This document shows, piece after piece, positions 48,807-57,606 of a DNA stretch of 64,000 bases. Source of the DNA: an uncultured Acidobacteriia bacterium (GTDB lineage Bacteria; Acidobacteriota; Terriglobia; Bryobacterales; Bryobacteraceae). The stretch spans positions 1 to 64,000 of the forward strand of contig CAIKAS010000200.1 in NCBI GenBank assembly GCA_903825445.1, given 5' to 3'. A model generated the notes under the pieces. It had not been told where the DNA came from. It did no database searches and worked only from the letters and a program-made list of their open reading frames with translations. Positions within the stretch are counted from its first letter, which is position 1, and the number at the start of each line of letters is the position of its first letter. The translations under genes and the position numbers were made by a program.

Positions 48807-48852
48807 TGGTCTCCTGCGCTCTCTCAGTTAAATGCTGCTTATCGGTCACTTC

Positions 48853-49377
48853 TCAGGCCACAAGTGCAGAGGCATGTGAATAGCCCCCGCGCTGCGTGGT
48901 TTGCTCTTTGCTGGGTGTCAGGCAAACGCGAATTTCGATCGTCTCTTCTCCACAACGAAATGGCAAAACGATCCAGCTGCTGCCGCCTAAGCTGCGCGAG
49001 GTGAAATTGCGGCCATAAATAACGGTGGGAATACTCAGTCCCATCGGTCCCAGGTATTCCTCGGCGGCAGTTTTGAAATTCCCGACCACCATATTGGCAA
49101 CTTCGCCAACCGCGTCCAGAACCTCCTCGTTCACCGAACCAATCTCAGTCATCAGCAACCCGTTGCAGACCTGGCAGGCTAAGCCGGCCGAACAGGAGAT
49201 GACGCCCGCGCCGGACCAGGGTCCGGCCAGGCCGACGAAAGCCATGACGCCATCGGATATAGCCGGCGCCGTCAGTTCCGTTCGTTCGTCGCCCGCACTC
49301 AACTCGATACCGAGCATGGTTGTGAATACTTCGGTCGTAGCCAACCGCATATGTTTTACAATTTGATTCGGTTCCAT
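48853..49377 (-). CDS. CheX-family chemotaxis protein (second copy)
   Basis: MEPNQIVKHMRLATTEVFTTMLGIELSAGDE...VNEEVLDAVGEVANMVVGNFKTAAEEYLGPMGLSIPTVIYG; start at 49377. Confidence 0.85.
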   Translation of the reverse strand: MEPNQIVKHMRLATTEVFTTMLGIELSAGDERTELTAPAISDGVMAFVGLAGPWSGAGVISCSAGLACQVCNGLLMTEIGSVNEEVLDAVGEVANMVVGNFKTAAEEYLGPMGLSIPTVIYGRNFTSRSLGGSSWIVLPFRCGEETIEIRVCLTPSKEQTTQRGGYSHASALVA

Positions 49378-49409
49378 TGCGTTGTGTTTATCCTGTTCAG
49401 GTATGCGTT

Positions 49410-49775
49410 TTAGATAATGCCCGTGAGCTTTTCTTTGATCTGCTCGGCGGTGAATGGCTTTCGGACGTAGCCGACGGCGCCGAGCTGAACGGCCTCGAGC
49501 ACTTTGGCCTGGCCACCTTCCGTGGTGATCATGACAACGGGTACGTCCTTCCACTCGGGGTTGGCCTTGAGCACTCCGAGAAGCTGGAGCCCGTCCATGT
49601 TGGGCATATTGATATCGGAAAGGATCAACTGAACCTTGTGAGATCCAAGTTGCTCGACAGCTTCAGCGCCGTCTCCCGCTTCATAGACCTCTCCCAGAGG
49701 TATCTCGGCCTGTTGCAGGACGCGTCTCAATATCTTGCGGATGGCCGCCGAATCATCAACTATCAGAACGTTCAT
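49410..49775 (-). CDS. cheY: CheY-type single-domain response regulator (second copy)
   Basis: MNVLIVDDSAAIRKILRRVLQQAE...VQLILSDINMPNMDGLQLLGVL...VGYVRKPFTAEQIKEKLTGII. Confidence 0.95.
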   Translation of the reverse strand: MNVLIVDDSAAIRKILRRVLQQAEIPLGEVYEAGDGAEAVEQLGSHKVQLILSDINMPNMDGLQLLGVLKANPEWKDVPVVMITTEGGQAKVLEAVQLGAVGYVRKPFTAEQIKEKLTGII

Positions 49776-49786
49776 TTTGTCTCTCA

Positions 49787-49800
49787 GCCGACTTATCGGA
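49787..49800 (-). promoter_or_regulatory. CCGATAAGTCGG element upstream of cheY
   Basis: The 12-mer CCGATAAGTCGG is identical to the one upstream of the MCP at 22046-22057. Confidence 0.35.
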
Positions 49801-49835
49801 CGACGGGGATGTTTTATCCGCCGGAGAGCGATCCG

Positions 49836-50765
49836 CTATGCAGCTGGGGCGGGGAGGACGTCGAACAATGTGGTCTGGGGAAATCTGGCCTGTGCCGCAA
49901 GAGCAGCCTGCATCTGCGTCTGCGCTTGTGTCAACTCTGTTATGGCGCTGGTCATATTGACATCCTGCAGACTACTCAGTTGCGTCTGAAGCTGCACACT
50001 ATCGTTCTGAAGGTTGTTCAGTGAGCTGGTGACCTGATCCTGTGCGTTCCCGTAGAACGCCAGCTGATTATTCATGAAGGTAGACGCGGTCTGAAGCGCG
50101 GAAATGGAATTGGTGATGCCGGTGCTGTCGTTGTTGAGCAGCGCAGTGCGCAAACCGTTCAATGCCGCGAAGACATTATTAGCGGTTGGATTTCCGCTTG
50201 CGTCGGTGTCGTCGAATATTTGATTTGCCGTCAGCGATGCCGAAAACTGAGTGGTCCCATCGCCCTGTACCAGGTTGGTATTTGTGGCCGTCGCGAGCAG
50301 GTCCACACCTTCCGGCGCATTTAGGTCGAGTTGGTACAGCGGTGTTTGCGTCTGGTCGCCGCTGAAGACGAAGTTTCCGTTCACCGTCGTAGTGCTGTTG
50401 TTGACCATCTGCTCCTGGATTGCTTCGACGCTCTGAGCCAGAGTGGCCCGCGTAGTTGCTGTCTGATCGGCACCGGTCGCCTCGGTCGCTATGACGGAAG
50501 CGTTCTGGAGCAAACTTACGGAGCTGGAAAGAGCTTGTTGGGCCGCAGTTACGGTAGTCTGAACTGAATTCAGATTGTTCTGAACGTTTTGGTTTTGCTG
50601 TATATCAGTATGCAACTGCAGGATGGGACTGAGTTCGTCAGGTGCGTCCGACGCTGAATTGACCTTCAATCCCGTCGAAACCTGTTGCTCCGCGGTATTC
50701 AGCTGCGTTTGTATGGTATTGAGCGAAGTCAGAAACTGCTGGGCTTCGGAATTGATTGGAAACAT
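49836..50765 (-). CDS. flgL: Flagellar hook-filament junction protein FlgL
   Basis: Flagellin-like termini: MFPINSEAQQFLTSLNTIQTQLNTAEQQVSTGLKVNSASDAPDELSPILQL; downstream of flgK. Confidence 0.9.
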   Translation of the reverse strand: MFPINSEAQQFLTSLNTIQTQLNTAEQQVSTGLKVNSASDAPDELSPILQLHTDIQQNQNVQNNLNSVQTTVTAAQQALSSSVSLLQNASVIATEATGADQTATTRATLAQSVEAIQEQMVNNSTTTVNGNFVFSGDQTQTPLYQLDLNAPEGVDLLATATNTNLVQGDGTTQFSASLTANQIFDDTDASGNPTANNVFAALNGLRTALLNNDSTGITNSISALQTASTFMNNQLAFYGNAQDQVTSSLNNLQNDSVQLQTQLSSLQDVNMTSAITELTQAQTQMQAALAAQARFPQTTLFDVLPAPAA

Positions 50766-50779
50766 GGTTGGCGCTCCGG

Positions 50780-52231
50780 TTAACTGATCATGTTGACGAC
50801 GGTCTCGGTCAGACTATCGAGAATACTGACCATCTTCGCTGCCGCTCCATACGATTGCTGGAACTGCAGAATTTTGATTGCTTCCGTATTAAGATCCACA
50901 CCCGAGCTCTGTTGCCGCAGATTTTGAGCCTGTGTTACTAATTGCTGGTCGGTTGCCTGATTGTTGGTGGCCGTTGAAATAGCCGAGCCCACATCTCCCG
51001 CGATGTTGCCATAGAACTGGGTGAAACTCATATTGTTGATCTCGTCAGCCGGATTCTGAGGAGAAGACAGATTGGCCAGCTGAAGCGCTATTCCGTTGTC
51101 GATTTCAGGCGGCCCGGGCTCAATAGCAGCTAATTGGCTCGAAGTGATGGCCGGGTTGACGGAAAGGGTGCTCGCCACGGACGTGGGACTCCCTGGGGTA
51201 TAACTGAACAGCGGAATGCCGGAAACTGCGGGAGCACCTGTAGCAGGGTTCGCGTCGCTGATATTTCCCGATGTTAAGAGATTATTGACTACATCGGCCA
51301 CTCCCTGCGCAAGTTGGTTGAGCGATCCCTGTTGCGAGGAATCACCCTGCAACTGGGCAAGCACCGCGCTGGCTTGCAGGATGCCCCCTACCTGTCCCTG
51401 CGTAATTTCAGAAGTGATGTCATTCCCGTTACTGTCAAGTACCTGAGGGCTGGGAGGGCCGGTCGGGATAGCTGGAGGCGGGTTGGTGGGCACCGCAACA
51501 CCAGAGCTGAGTGCGTACTGAGTTTGTCCCATGACCAGCGGAGTCTGGCCTGCCAGAAGAACAGTCATGCTACCGTCCGGGGCGGTCAGCGTAGTGATGG
51601 GAACCAGTTGCGAGAGCTGTTCGAGCGTACTGAAAGTGTTGGCATCGACAGACGGATCTTTGCCGCTCCCGCCAATTTGCGCTCCGTTGTCCCGGGCCAA
51701 TTGGGCCGTCAGCGTGTTTACCTGGCTTACCAGCCCATTCAATTGCGATTGGGCGCTGGTGGCGGCTTGCGAGACAGTGGTGCTCTCCTGCTGAAATGCC
51801 TGGGAAACAGACTGCGCCGCGTTCAACACTCCCTGCTGGGCGGTGCCGTTCGTAGGATCGCCACTCCACGCGGAAAAAGACTGGAAGAGCTGATTCAGCG
51901 CGCCGGGTATTCCCGTTGTGCCTGTGATATCGAAGCTGCTCTGAAGGGGCTGAAGAGTGTTGACCTGCTGGGTCCATGTACCCAGAGAGGTTTGCGCACT
52001 TTGCACAGCTTGTTCGGCATAGACATTTCGCGCGCTCACAATCGGACCGGTGGCTACCCCGCCCACGGACCCCTGAGATATGTCGAGCGGCATCGCCTCG
52101 ACGGTTTGTGTCTGCTCGACGTAGCCGGGCGTCGAAACATTGGCGATGTTGTTCTCCGAAACGGCGAGCGAATTCTGCAGAACCTGCAGAGAATTGGCTG
52201 AAATGCTCAGAGCGGAAAACAGGCTGGCCAT
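50780..52231 (-). CDS. flgK: Flagellar hook-associated protein FlgK
   Basis: MASLFSALSISANSLQVLQNSLAVSENNIANVSTPGYVEQTQ...; C-terminus GVDLNTEAIKILQFQQSYGAAAKMVSILDSLTETVVNMI. Confidence 0.96.
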   Translation of the reverse strand: MASLFSALSISANSLQVLQNSLAVSENNIANVSTPGYVEQTQTVEAMPLDISQGSVGGVATGPIVSARNVYAEQAVQSAQTSLGTWTQQVNTLQPLQSSFDITGTTGIPGALNQLFQSFSAWSGDPTNGTAQQGVLNAAQSVSQAFQQESTTVSQAATSAQSQLNGLVSQVNTLTAQLARDNGAQIGGSGKDPSVDANTFSTLEQLSQLVPITTLTAPDGSMTVLLAGQTPLVMGQTQYALSSGVAVPTNPPPAIPTGPPSPQVLDSNGNDITSEITQGQVGGILQASAVLAQLQGDSSQQGSLNQLAQGVADVVNNLLTSGNISDANPATGAPAVSGIPLFSYTPGSPTSVASTLSVNPAITSSQLAAIEPGPPEIDNGIALQLANLSSPQNPADEINNMSFTQFYGNIAGDVGSAISTATNNQATDQQLVTQAQNLRQQSSGVDLNTEAIKILQFQQSYGAAAKMVSILDSLTETVVNMIS

Positions 52232-52234
52232 GGT

Positions 52235-52630
52235 TCAGATGGTGAGGGTGAGAGGCGCGCGACCGGGGTTCTGCGCGAGAGCGACTGAGTTCGCATCGCT
52301 GGATCGCGACGCCTCCAGAGCACGCGATGCTTCCAGCATGCGGTGCAAGAGATTGCTGTGAAACGACGCCGCGCTTTCGAGGAGCCGTGAAATGACATTG
52401 ACGTCGTTGCGCACTATCGCTGCGGACTCCGCGGAACAGCGTACCTTTCCGCCGGATTCGGCGATTACGCTTTGCACGTTTGTAAGCGATTCAAATGCGG
52501 ACAAAAGATCGGAACAAGAGGAATCAATATTCTGCGGGTCTGGGTCCTGCAGTAATTCACGCGCGTGGCCCAGCAGCTCGCGTACCTGCGCCATGAGTTC
52601 TTCCGCCCGTTCTGGCGCGGCTCCGCTCAT
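52235..52630 (-). CDS. FlgN-like export chaperone candidate
   Basis: Small helical protein between flgM and flgK (LLGHARELLQDPDPQNIDSSCSDLLSAFESLTNVQ...LLESAASFHSNLLHRMLEASRALEA). Confidence 0.6.
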   Translation of the reverse strand: MSGAAPERAEELMAQVRELLGHARELLQDPDPQNIDSSCSDLLSAFESLTNVQSVIAESGGKVRCSAESAAIVRNDVNVISRLLESAASFHSNLLHRMLEASRALEASRSSDANSVALAQNPGRAPLTLTI

Positions 52631-52941
52631 TGCTCAGTACTGCCGGCCGAGATAGCCCGATCAACCAGAGTACGACTCAACGCCGCGGAATCGACGGAAT
52701 AGGAGCCTGACTGGACAGCGGAGGCGATTTGGCTGACTCGCTGAGCCCGGCTGGCTGTGTCGGTTTGCAGGTTTTGAGACAACCGGGTCAGGAACCCGGA
52801 AAACTGAGCCTGATCGCTCCCGGAAGAAACCTGGCTGCCCGACCCGATTTGGCTGGACGAGCCAGTGGCCTGAGATCCACCAACACGCTGGGGCTGCGTG
52901 CCGGTCATGTTCACCTGGGAATTCTGATCTGTAATTCGCAT
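52627..52941 (-). CDS. flgM: Negative regulator of flagellin synthesis FlgM (anti-sigma28)
   Basis: MRITDQNSQVNMTGTQPQRVGG...SRAQRVSQIASAVQSGSYSVDSAALSRTLVDRAIS; start at 52941. Confidence 0.85.
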   Translation of the reverse strand: MRITDQNSQVNMTGTQPQRVGGSQATGSSSQIGSGSQVSSGSDQAQFSGFLTRLSQNLQTDTASRAQRVSQIASAVQSGSYSVDSAALSRTLVDRAISAGSTEQ

Positions 52942-53145
52942 ATTCTTCCTGATTGGCGGACTGGCCGCCACGTCTCCTGTCTTCTAAGCAAATTTCGGGC
53001 CATCCCGCCAGCATGGTGCAAGATGACCTTCTAATGCTCCATGATAGACACTTCGGCCACTTTAGATCGGGTTTCCGGAAGAAAATACAGCGAAATTCCG
53101 GCACCGTAGCGAGATTTCGTCACCTGCCATCACGGAGGCATGATG

Positions 53146-53153
53146 TCCGATAA
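53146..53153 (+). promoter_or_regulatory. TCCGATAA element upstream of second motB
   Basis: Sigma28 -10-like octamer 15 nt before the motB start; no clear -35. Confidence 0.3.
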
Positions 53154-53168
53154 GGGAATCGAAGCCCC

Positions 53169-53963
53169 ATGCCATCTCCCACGCCCTCAATTGACCAAAA
53201 GCCCCGTCCTATCATCATCAAGAAAAAGATTGTAAAAGGCGGAGGCCACCATGGCGGAGCCTGGAAGATCGCCTATGCCGATTTCGTCACAGCGATGATG
53301 TCGCTCTTTATCGTCCTTTGGCTGATGAATTCGAACGCCAAGGTGAAAGAGGCCGTTGCAGGATACTTCCGCGATCCTGCCGGAACCGGCAAGCTGGCCG
53401 GAACTGACAAGGAGGGGAAAGGCAAAGCAACCGAGGCCCCCGATGACAATATGGCAAAGCTTAAGGAACAGCTTGAAAAATCCATTCGGACGCTTCCGGG
53501 GTTTCAGAACATCAAAGACCAGATCGCGATCAACGTCACTAGCGAGGGCCTGCGGATTGAGCTCATGGAGACGGATAGAGGGCTGTTCTTCAGGAGCGGC
53601 AGCCCGAGCCCAACGCAGGAAGGGATTGACTTGTTACAGCGACTGGCTGAGCAGCTGGGTACGTTGCCGAATCGGATCGTGATCGAAGGCCACACCGACT
53701 CAATTCCCTACGCTGGAAACGGCACCTATAGCAACTGGGACCTCTCATCGGAGCGGGCGAATGAAGCGCGGCGCCTGATGCAGGCTGGCGGATTGCATGA
53801 CAATCAGGTCATCGCAGTGCGTGGTTTCGCCGACCAGCAGCTTCGCAACCAGGCCAACCCGCAAGATCCCTCCAATCGACGGATCACACTCATTGTGCAG
53901 AAGCCCGCCGGCATCAAAGCGGCCAGCGCATCCAGTGGTGCAACGGCCCAAAAGCAGCAATAG
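53169..53963 (+). CDS. motB: Flagellar stator protein MotB (copy 2)
   Basis: IIIKKKIVKGGGHHGGAWKIAYADFVTAMMSLFIVLWLMNSN; OmpA-like IVIEGHTDSIPYAGNGTYSNWDLSSERANEARRLMQ. Confidence 0.96.
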   Translation: MPSPTPSIDQKPRPIIIKKKIVKGGGHHGGAWKIAYADFVTAMMSLFIVLWLMNSNAKVKEAVAGYFRDPAGTGKLAGTDKEGKGKATEAPDDNMAKLKEQLEKSIRTLPGFQNIKDQIAINVTSEGLRIELMETDRGLFFRSGSPSPTQEGIDLLQRLAEQLGTLPNRIVIEGHTDSIPYAGNGTYSNWDLSSERANEARRLMQAGGLHDNQVIAVRGFADQQLRNQANPQDPSNRRITLIVQKPAGIKAASASSGATAQKQQ

Positions 53964-53993
53964 AAGAGTTGTGTTCAGTTTCGATAAGTGGCG

Positions 53994-54875
53994 TCACGCC
54001 GCAGCAGAAACAGAGCCAACAGAGCCGCCGCTCTTACACTTGCTCTCCATTTCCGCAAAGGTTGGGCGAACTGCGGACGGCACTGCGCGGCGCGCGAACT
54101 CCACCGCGAGCATAGGCGCCGATCCTTTGATGAAAGCCAGCATTCCCACCCGCATCACGTGATAGTAACGAGCCTCCGCATCAATGTTCCGGGCCATTCG
54201 GGAGGCCATCGGCCCGAAGAAGCCATAGCACATTAGAATGCCCACAAACGTACCCACCAGAGCAGCGGCGACCTTTCGACCGATCTCTTCGGGGGGACCG
54301 CCAAGCGCGCCCATGGTGATGACGACGCCAAGTACTGCGGCTACAATTCCAAGTCCGGGCAGCGCGTCCGCCGTTGTGTGCAGCGCCGCGACTGGATCGT
54401 GTTCTTCCTGATGGTGGATGTCCATATCCAGTTCCATCATCTGGTCCAGTTCATACGGATCGATCCCGCCGGTGATATGCATCCGCAGCGTGTCGCAGAC
54501 GAAGTGCACCGTGTGGTGATTGCTCAGGAAATTAGGGTATTTGCCAAATACCGGGCTCTTCTCAGGTTCGTCGACATCCGGCTCAAGCGCGTTCAGGCCG
54601 CTCTTTCGCGCATAGACGAAGAGTTGGTAGAGCATCTGAAGGTTTTCCAGATAGAACTCTCCATTCTGCGTGTTTCCGCGGAAGACTCCCGCCAGACCTT
54701 TGAGCAACCGCTGAAGGGTGGGGAAGGGCGTCCCGATCAGCATGGTGCCGATTGAAGCGCCAAGAATAATCAGCAACTCGGCAGGCTGCACCAGCACGAG
54801 CAGGGGGCCGTGCTCCATGAGGTAGCCACCCAGAATGGCTGCTATGACGACGACGATCCCAATGATTGCGAACAC
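53994..54875 (-). CDS. motA: Flagellar stator protein MotA (copy 2)
   Basis: MFAIIGIVVVIAAILGGYLMEHGPLLVLVQPAELLIILGASIGTMLIG; DALPGLGIVAAVLGVVITMGALGGPPEEIGRKVAAALVGTFVGILMCYGFFGPMASRM. Confidence 0.96.
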   Translation of the reverse strand: MFAIIGIVVVIAAILGGYLMEHGPLLVLVQPAELLIILGASIGTMLIGTPFPTLQRLLKGLAGVFRGNTQNGEFYLENLQMLYQLFVYARKSGLNALEPDVDEPEKSPVFGKYPNFLSNHHTVHFVCDTLRMHITGGIDPYELDQMMELDMDIHHQEEHDPVAALHTTADALPGLGIVAAVLGVVITMGALGGPPEEIGRKVAAALVGTFVGILMCYGFFGPMASRMARNIDAEARYYHVMRVGMLAFIKGSAPMLAVEFARRAVPSAVRPTFAEMESKCKSGGSVGSVSAAA

Positions 54876-54901
54876 GGTTAGTGGTAAATTCCCTCAATTC
54901 G

Positions 54902-55008
54902 CATATCGGTCCTTATAGTTCGACATTACGGACCAAAACAGAGAGATCGTACGCTCACGACGGGTGCCTGACTCACATATCGGTCGTATGGTGACGGGAA
55001 CTCCCGTC
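54902..55008. promoter_or_regulatory. Direct repeats CATATCGGTC (54902-54911, 54976-54985) plus palindromic hairpin GACGGGA-AC-TCCCGTC (54993-55008) upstream of motA-2
   Basis: Read directly; repeats correspond to GACCGATATG on the - strand, in the motA direction. Confidence 0.4.
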
Positions 55009-55035
55009 CAGATAGTGCCGGGCCTGTGCGGGCAT

Positions 55036-55488
55036 CTACTGCGAGGCCGGCCGGAGAATGCCGTTCAGATGATTCCCAGACCGATGGGGCGTTCCCGGTA
55101 GTGGCGTGCTGAGGACTCGCTGAACTTTTCGCAGAAGCATAGCATCGGCTCGCGGTAGTCCAAGCGCGGCCCGGACGGAGTCCGTGTCACCGCCGCGGTT
55201 GTACATTCTAAGGGCCTCACTTCGTTTATTAACGTTGATTGACGATGGCGGGGAAAATGTTCCCAGTGAGGCGGCCCGCCCCTCTTCAGCGACGGTCAGT
55301 TCGTCCACTCTGAGTTGCAGGGTAATCACGAGGTCACGCAGGGTGGCGATTTCGGCGGAATAATCCGGCCTGAGGCCGTTGCGTTCACGTTTCGATGACA
55401 ATCTTCGATAGAGGATAGCCAGTCCCCCTGCCGTTGCGACGACTCCAATCACAGAGGCGACTTCAATCCAGTTCAAAGTCAGATTCAT
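55036..55488 (-). CDS. Single-TM protein with C-terminal helix-turn-helix-like motif; YlxL/SwrB (DUF2802/DUF6115)-like candidate
   Basis: MNLTLNWIEVASVIGVVATAGGLAILYRRL TM; INVNKRSEALRMYNRGGDTDSVRAALGLPRADAMLLRKVQRVL; directly downstream of flhA. Confidence 0.6.
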   Translation of the reverse strand: MNLTLNWIEVASVIGVVATAGGLAILYRRLSSKRERNGLRPDYSAEIATLRDLVITLQLRVDELTVAEEGRAASLGTFSPPSSINVNKRSEALRMYNRGGDTDSVRAALGLPRADAMLLRKVQRVLSTPLPGTPHRSGNHLNGILRPASQ

Positions 55489-55512
55489 TTTCTTCTTCCT
55501 TTATTCCTTCGG

Positions 55513-57603
55513 TTAACGCACCATACCGAGTGAGGCAACCTTCAACTCGGGGGCGATTTCGTTGTGCGAGAGTACAAATAAGTTAGGCAGTTTGTTTTCC
55601 AGGATCTGCCGCATGAAATAGCGCGAAGCTGAACTGGTAATCAGAACCACCGGCGCTTCAGGCTTGGGAATCGATTTTTCCACGCGCGACAAAATATCGC
55701 GCAAAGTTTCCGGCGAAGCGTTCAGGTGACTGGTTTGGTCACCGTGCTCCACCGCTGTTTCTATGCTTCGCTCCAGGCTTGCATCCAGAAAATATGCGGG
55801 CAGTTCGCCGGCTTTGTTCAGGTATGGTCTCACAATCGTTCGGCGAATCGATTGCCGGACAAACTCAGTGAGAAGCACGGGATTACGAGTGGATCCAGCG
55901 GCCTCTCCTGCCGCTTCGAGGATCGACGATGCGTCTCGAATGGAGACACGTTCCCGCAGAAGATTCTGAAATACCCTTTGCAACGCAGGGAGTGAGAGCA
56001 ATTTGGGCACCAACTCCTCCACCATTTTTGGATTGTCAACGGCGGCTCGGTCGAGTATTTTCCTTATGTCCAGGCGGGAGAAGACTTCGTGCGCGTAGCG
56101 CTTCACAAACTCAGAGATATGTGTGCCAATGACCGTCACAGGATCAACCAGCGTGTAGCCTGCGCTGCGCGCATCCTCAGCCTGATCGGAGCGTACCCAA
56201 AGCGCGGGAATGCCAAAGGCCGGTTCGCGTGTCGCAATACCTTCAATCTGACGGCTCGGCTTACCCACCGCGATCGCAAGTTCGTGCCCGGGCGGGACCT
56301 CCATGCGAGCAATCTCCACGCCCTTAAGGCAGATGGCGTATTCGTGTGCTTTAAGTGAAAAGTTATCCTTAAGCCGCAACGGTGGCATGATGTAGCCAAG
56401 GTCGGTAGTCAGCTGACGCCGGATGGCGGCCACACGGCGTAACAGAGGAGACTCGGCCCCCCCTTCGAGCAGCCTCACCAGGCCCAGACCGACATCGATC
56501 GCGAGCGGTTCTACCTTAAGCAGATCTTCGATGCTTTCCTTTGCGGGTGCCGCGGGTGCGTCCGTAGTCGGTGAGTCAGGTTCAGTGAGCGCAGTTGCCC
56601 GCATCCGCCATGAGGCGGCACCCAGGGATGAACCGAGCACCAGAAATGGGATTTTCGGTAAACCAGGAAGCGCGGCGAGCGCTACCAGTACTCCCGCCGT
56701 GAACATCAAAGGCTGCCACTTGCCGAACACCTGAGTACTGAAATCGGCGCCCAGTCGGTTATCCGAACTGGCGCGCGTAACAATCATGGCGCCGGACACC
56801 GAGATCATAAGAGCGGGAATTACAGTTACAAGTCCGTCCCCAATAGTGAGAACGGTATAAGTCTGGATGGCGCGCTTCAAATCCATATCGTGCTGGAATA
56901 CACCAATCAAAAAGCCCGCTATGATGTTGATGCTGGTGATCAGGATGCTCGCCATTGCGTCCCTCTGGGTAAAGCGGGACGCGCCGTCCATGGCGCCATA
57001 GAATTCCGCTTCAGCCGCCAGGCCTTTGCGGCGCGCCCGCGCCTGACCCTCGTCAATGAGGCCGGCGTTCAGATCCGAATCGATCGACATCTGTTTACCC
57101 GGCATCGCGTCCAGTGTGAAGCGAGCCGTCACTTCTGAAATGCGCACCGCTCCATGGTTAATGACTACATATTGGATGGCAATCAGGATCAGAAATATTA
57201 CGGTGCCGATAACGTAGTTGCCGCCTACCACGAAATTCCCGAACGATTCGATAACGTCGCCGGCGGCGGATGTACCTGAGTTGCCGTTCAGCAGGATCAG
57301 CCTGGAGGACGAAACATTCAGCGCCAGCCGAAACAGAGTCAGGAGCAGAAGAGTTGTGGGGAACACGCTGAATTCCACGGGCTTCGTCAGGTATACCGAT
57401 ACCATCAGTACGATCACGGACAACATGATGTCGATAACGAGCAGGAAGTCCAGCAGGAATCCCGGCATAGGTGTGATCAATGCGAGAATGATCGCGAGCA
57501 CTGCCAGCGGCACGGCAATCTCCGCTGCGGCAATTTTGGAAAACTTAGGGAATATCTTGCCGCCAGGGGCGGCTACTGCGTTCGGTTGTGCTAATGACGT
57601 CAT
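55513..57603 (-). CDS. flhA: Flagellar biosynthesis protein FlhA
   Basis: LTLFRLALNVSSSRLILLNG; VINHGAVRISEVTARFTLDAMPGKQMSIDSDLNAGLIDEGQARARR. Confidence 0.98.
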   Translation of the reverse strand: MTSLAQPNAVAAPGGKIFPKFSKIAAAEIAVPLAVLAIILALITPMPGFLLDFLLVIDIMLSVIVLMVSVYLTKPVEFSVFPTTLLLLTLFRLALNVSSSRLILLNGNSGTSAAGDVIESFGNFVVGGNYVIGTVIFLILIAIQYVVINHGAVRISEVTARFTLDAMPGKQMSIDSDLNAGLIDEGQARARRKGLAAEAEFYGAMDGASRFTQRDAMASILITSINIIAGFLIGVFQHDMDLKRAIQTYTVLTIGDGLVTVIPALMISVSGAMIVTRASSDNRLGADFSTQVFGKWQPLMFTAGVLVALAALPGLPKIPFLVLGSSLGAASWRMRATALTEPDSPTTDAPAAPAKESIEDLLKVEPLAIDVGLGLVRLLEGGAESPLLRRVAAIRRQLTTDLGYIMPPLRLKDNFSLKAHEYAICLKGVEIARMEVPPGHELAIAVGKPSRQIEGIATREPAFGIPALWVRSDQAEDARSAGYTLVDPVTVIGTHISEFVKRYAHEVFSRLDIRKILDRAAVDNPKMVEELVPKLLSLPALQRVFQNLLRERVSIRDASSILEAAGEAAGSTRNPVLLTEFVRQSIRRTIVRPYLNKAGELPAYFLDASLERSIETAVEHGDQTSHLNASPETLRDILSRVEKSIPKPEAPVVLITSSASRYFMRQILENKLPNLFVLSHNEIAPELKVASLGMVR

Positions 57604-57606
57604 TAT

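Noticed and set aside
51314-52201. + strand ORF of 295 aa
   Set aside because: Antisense to flgK; no supporting motif.
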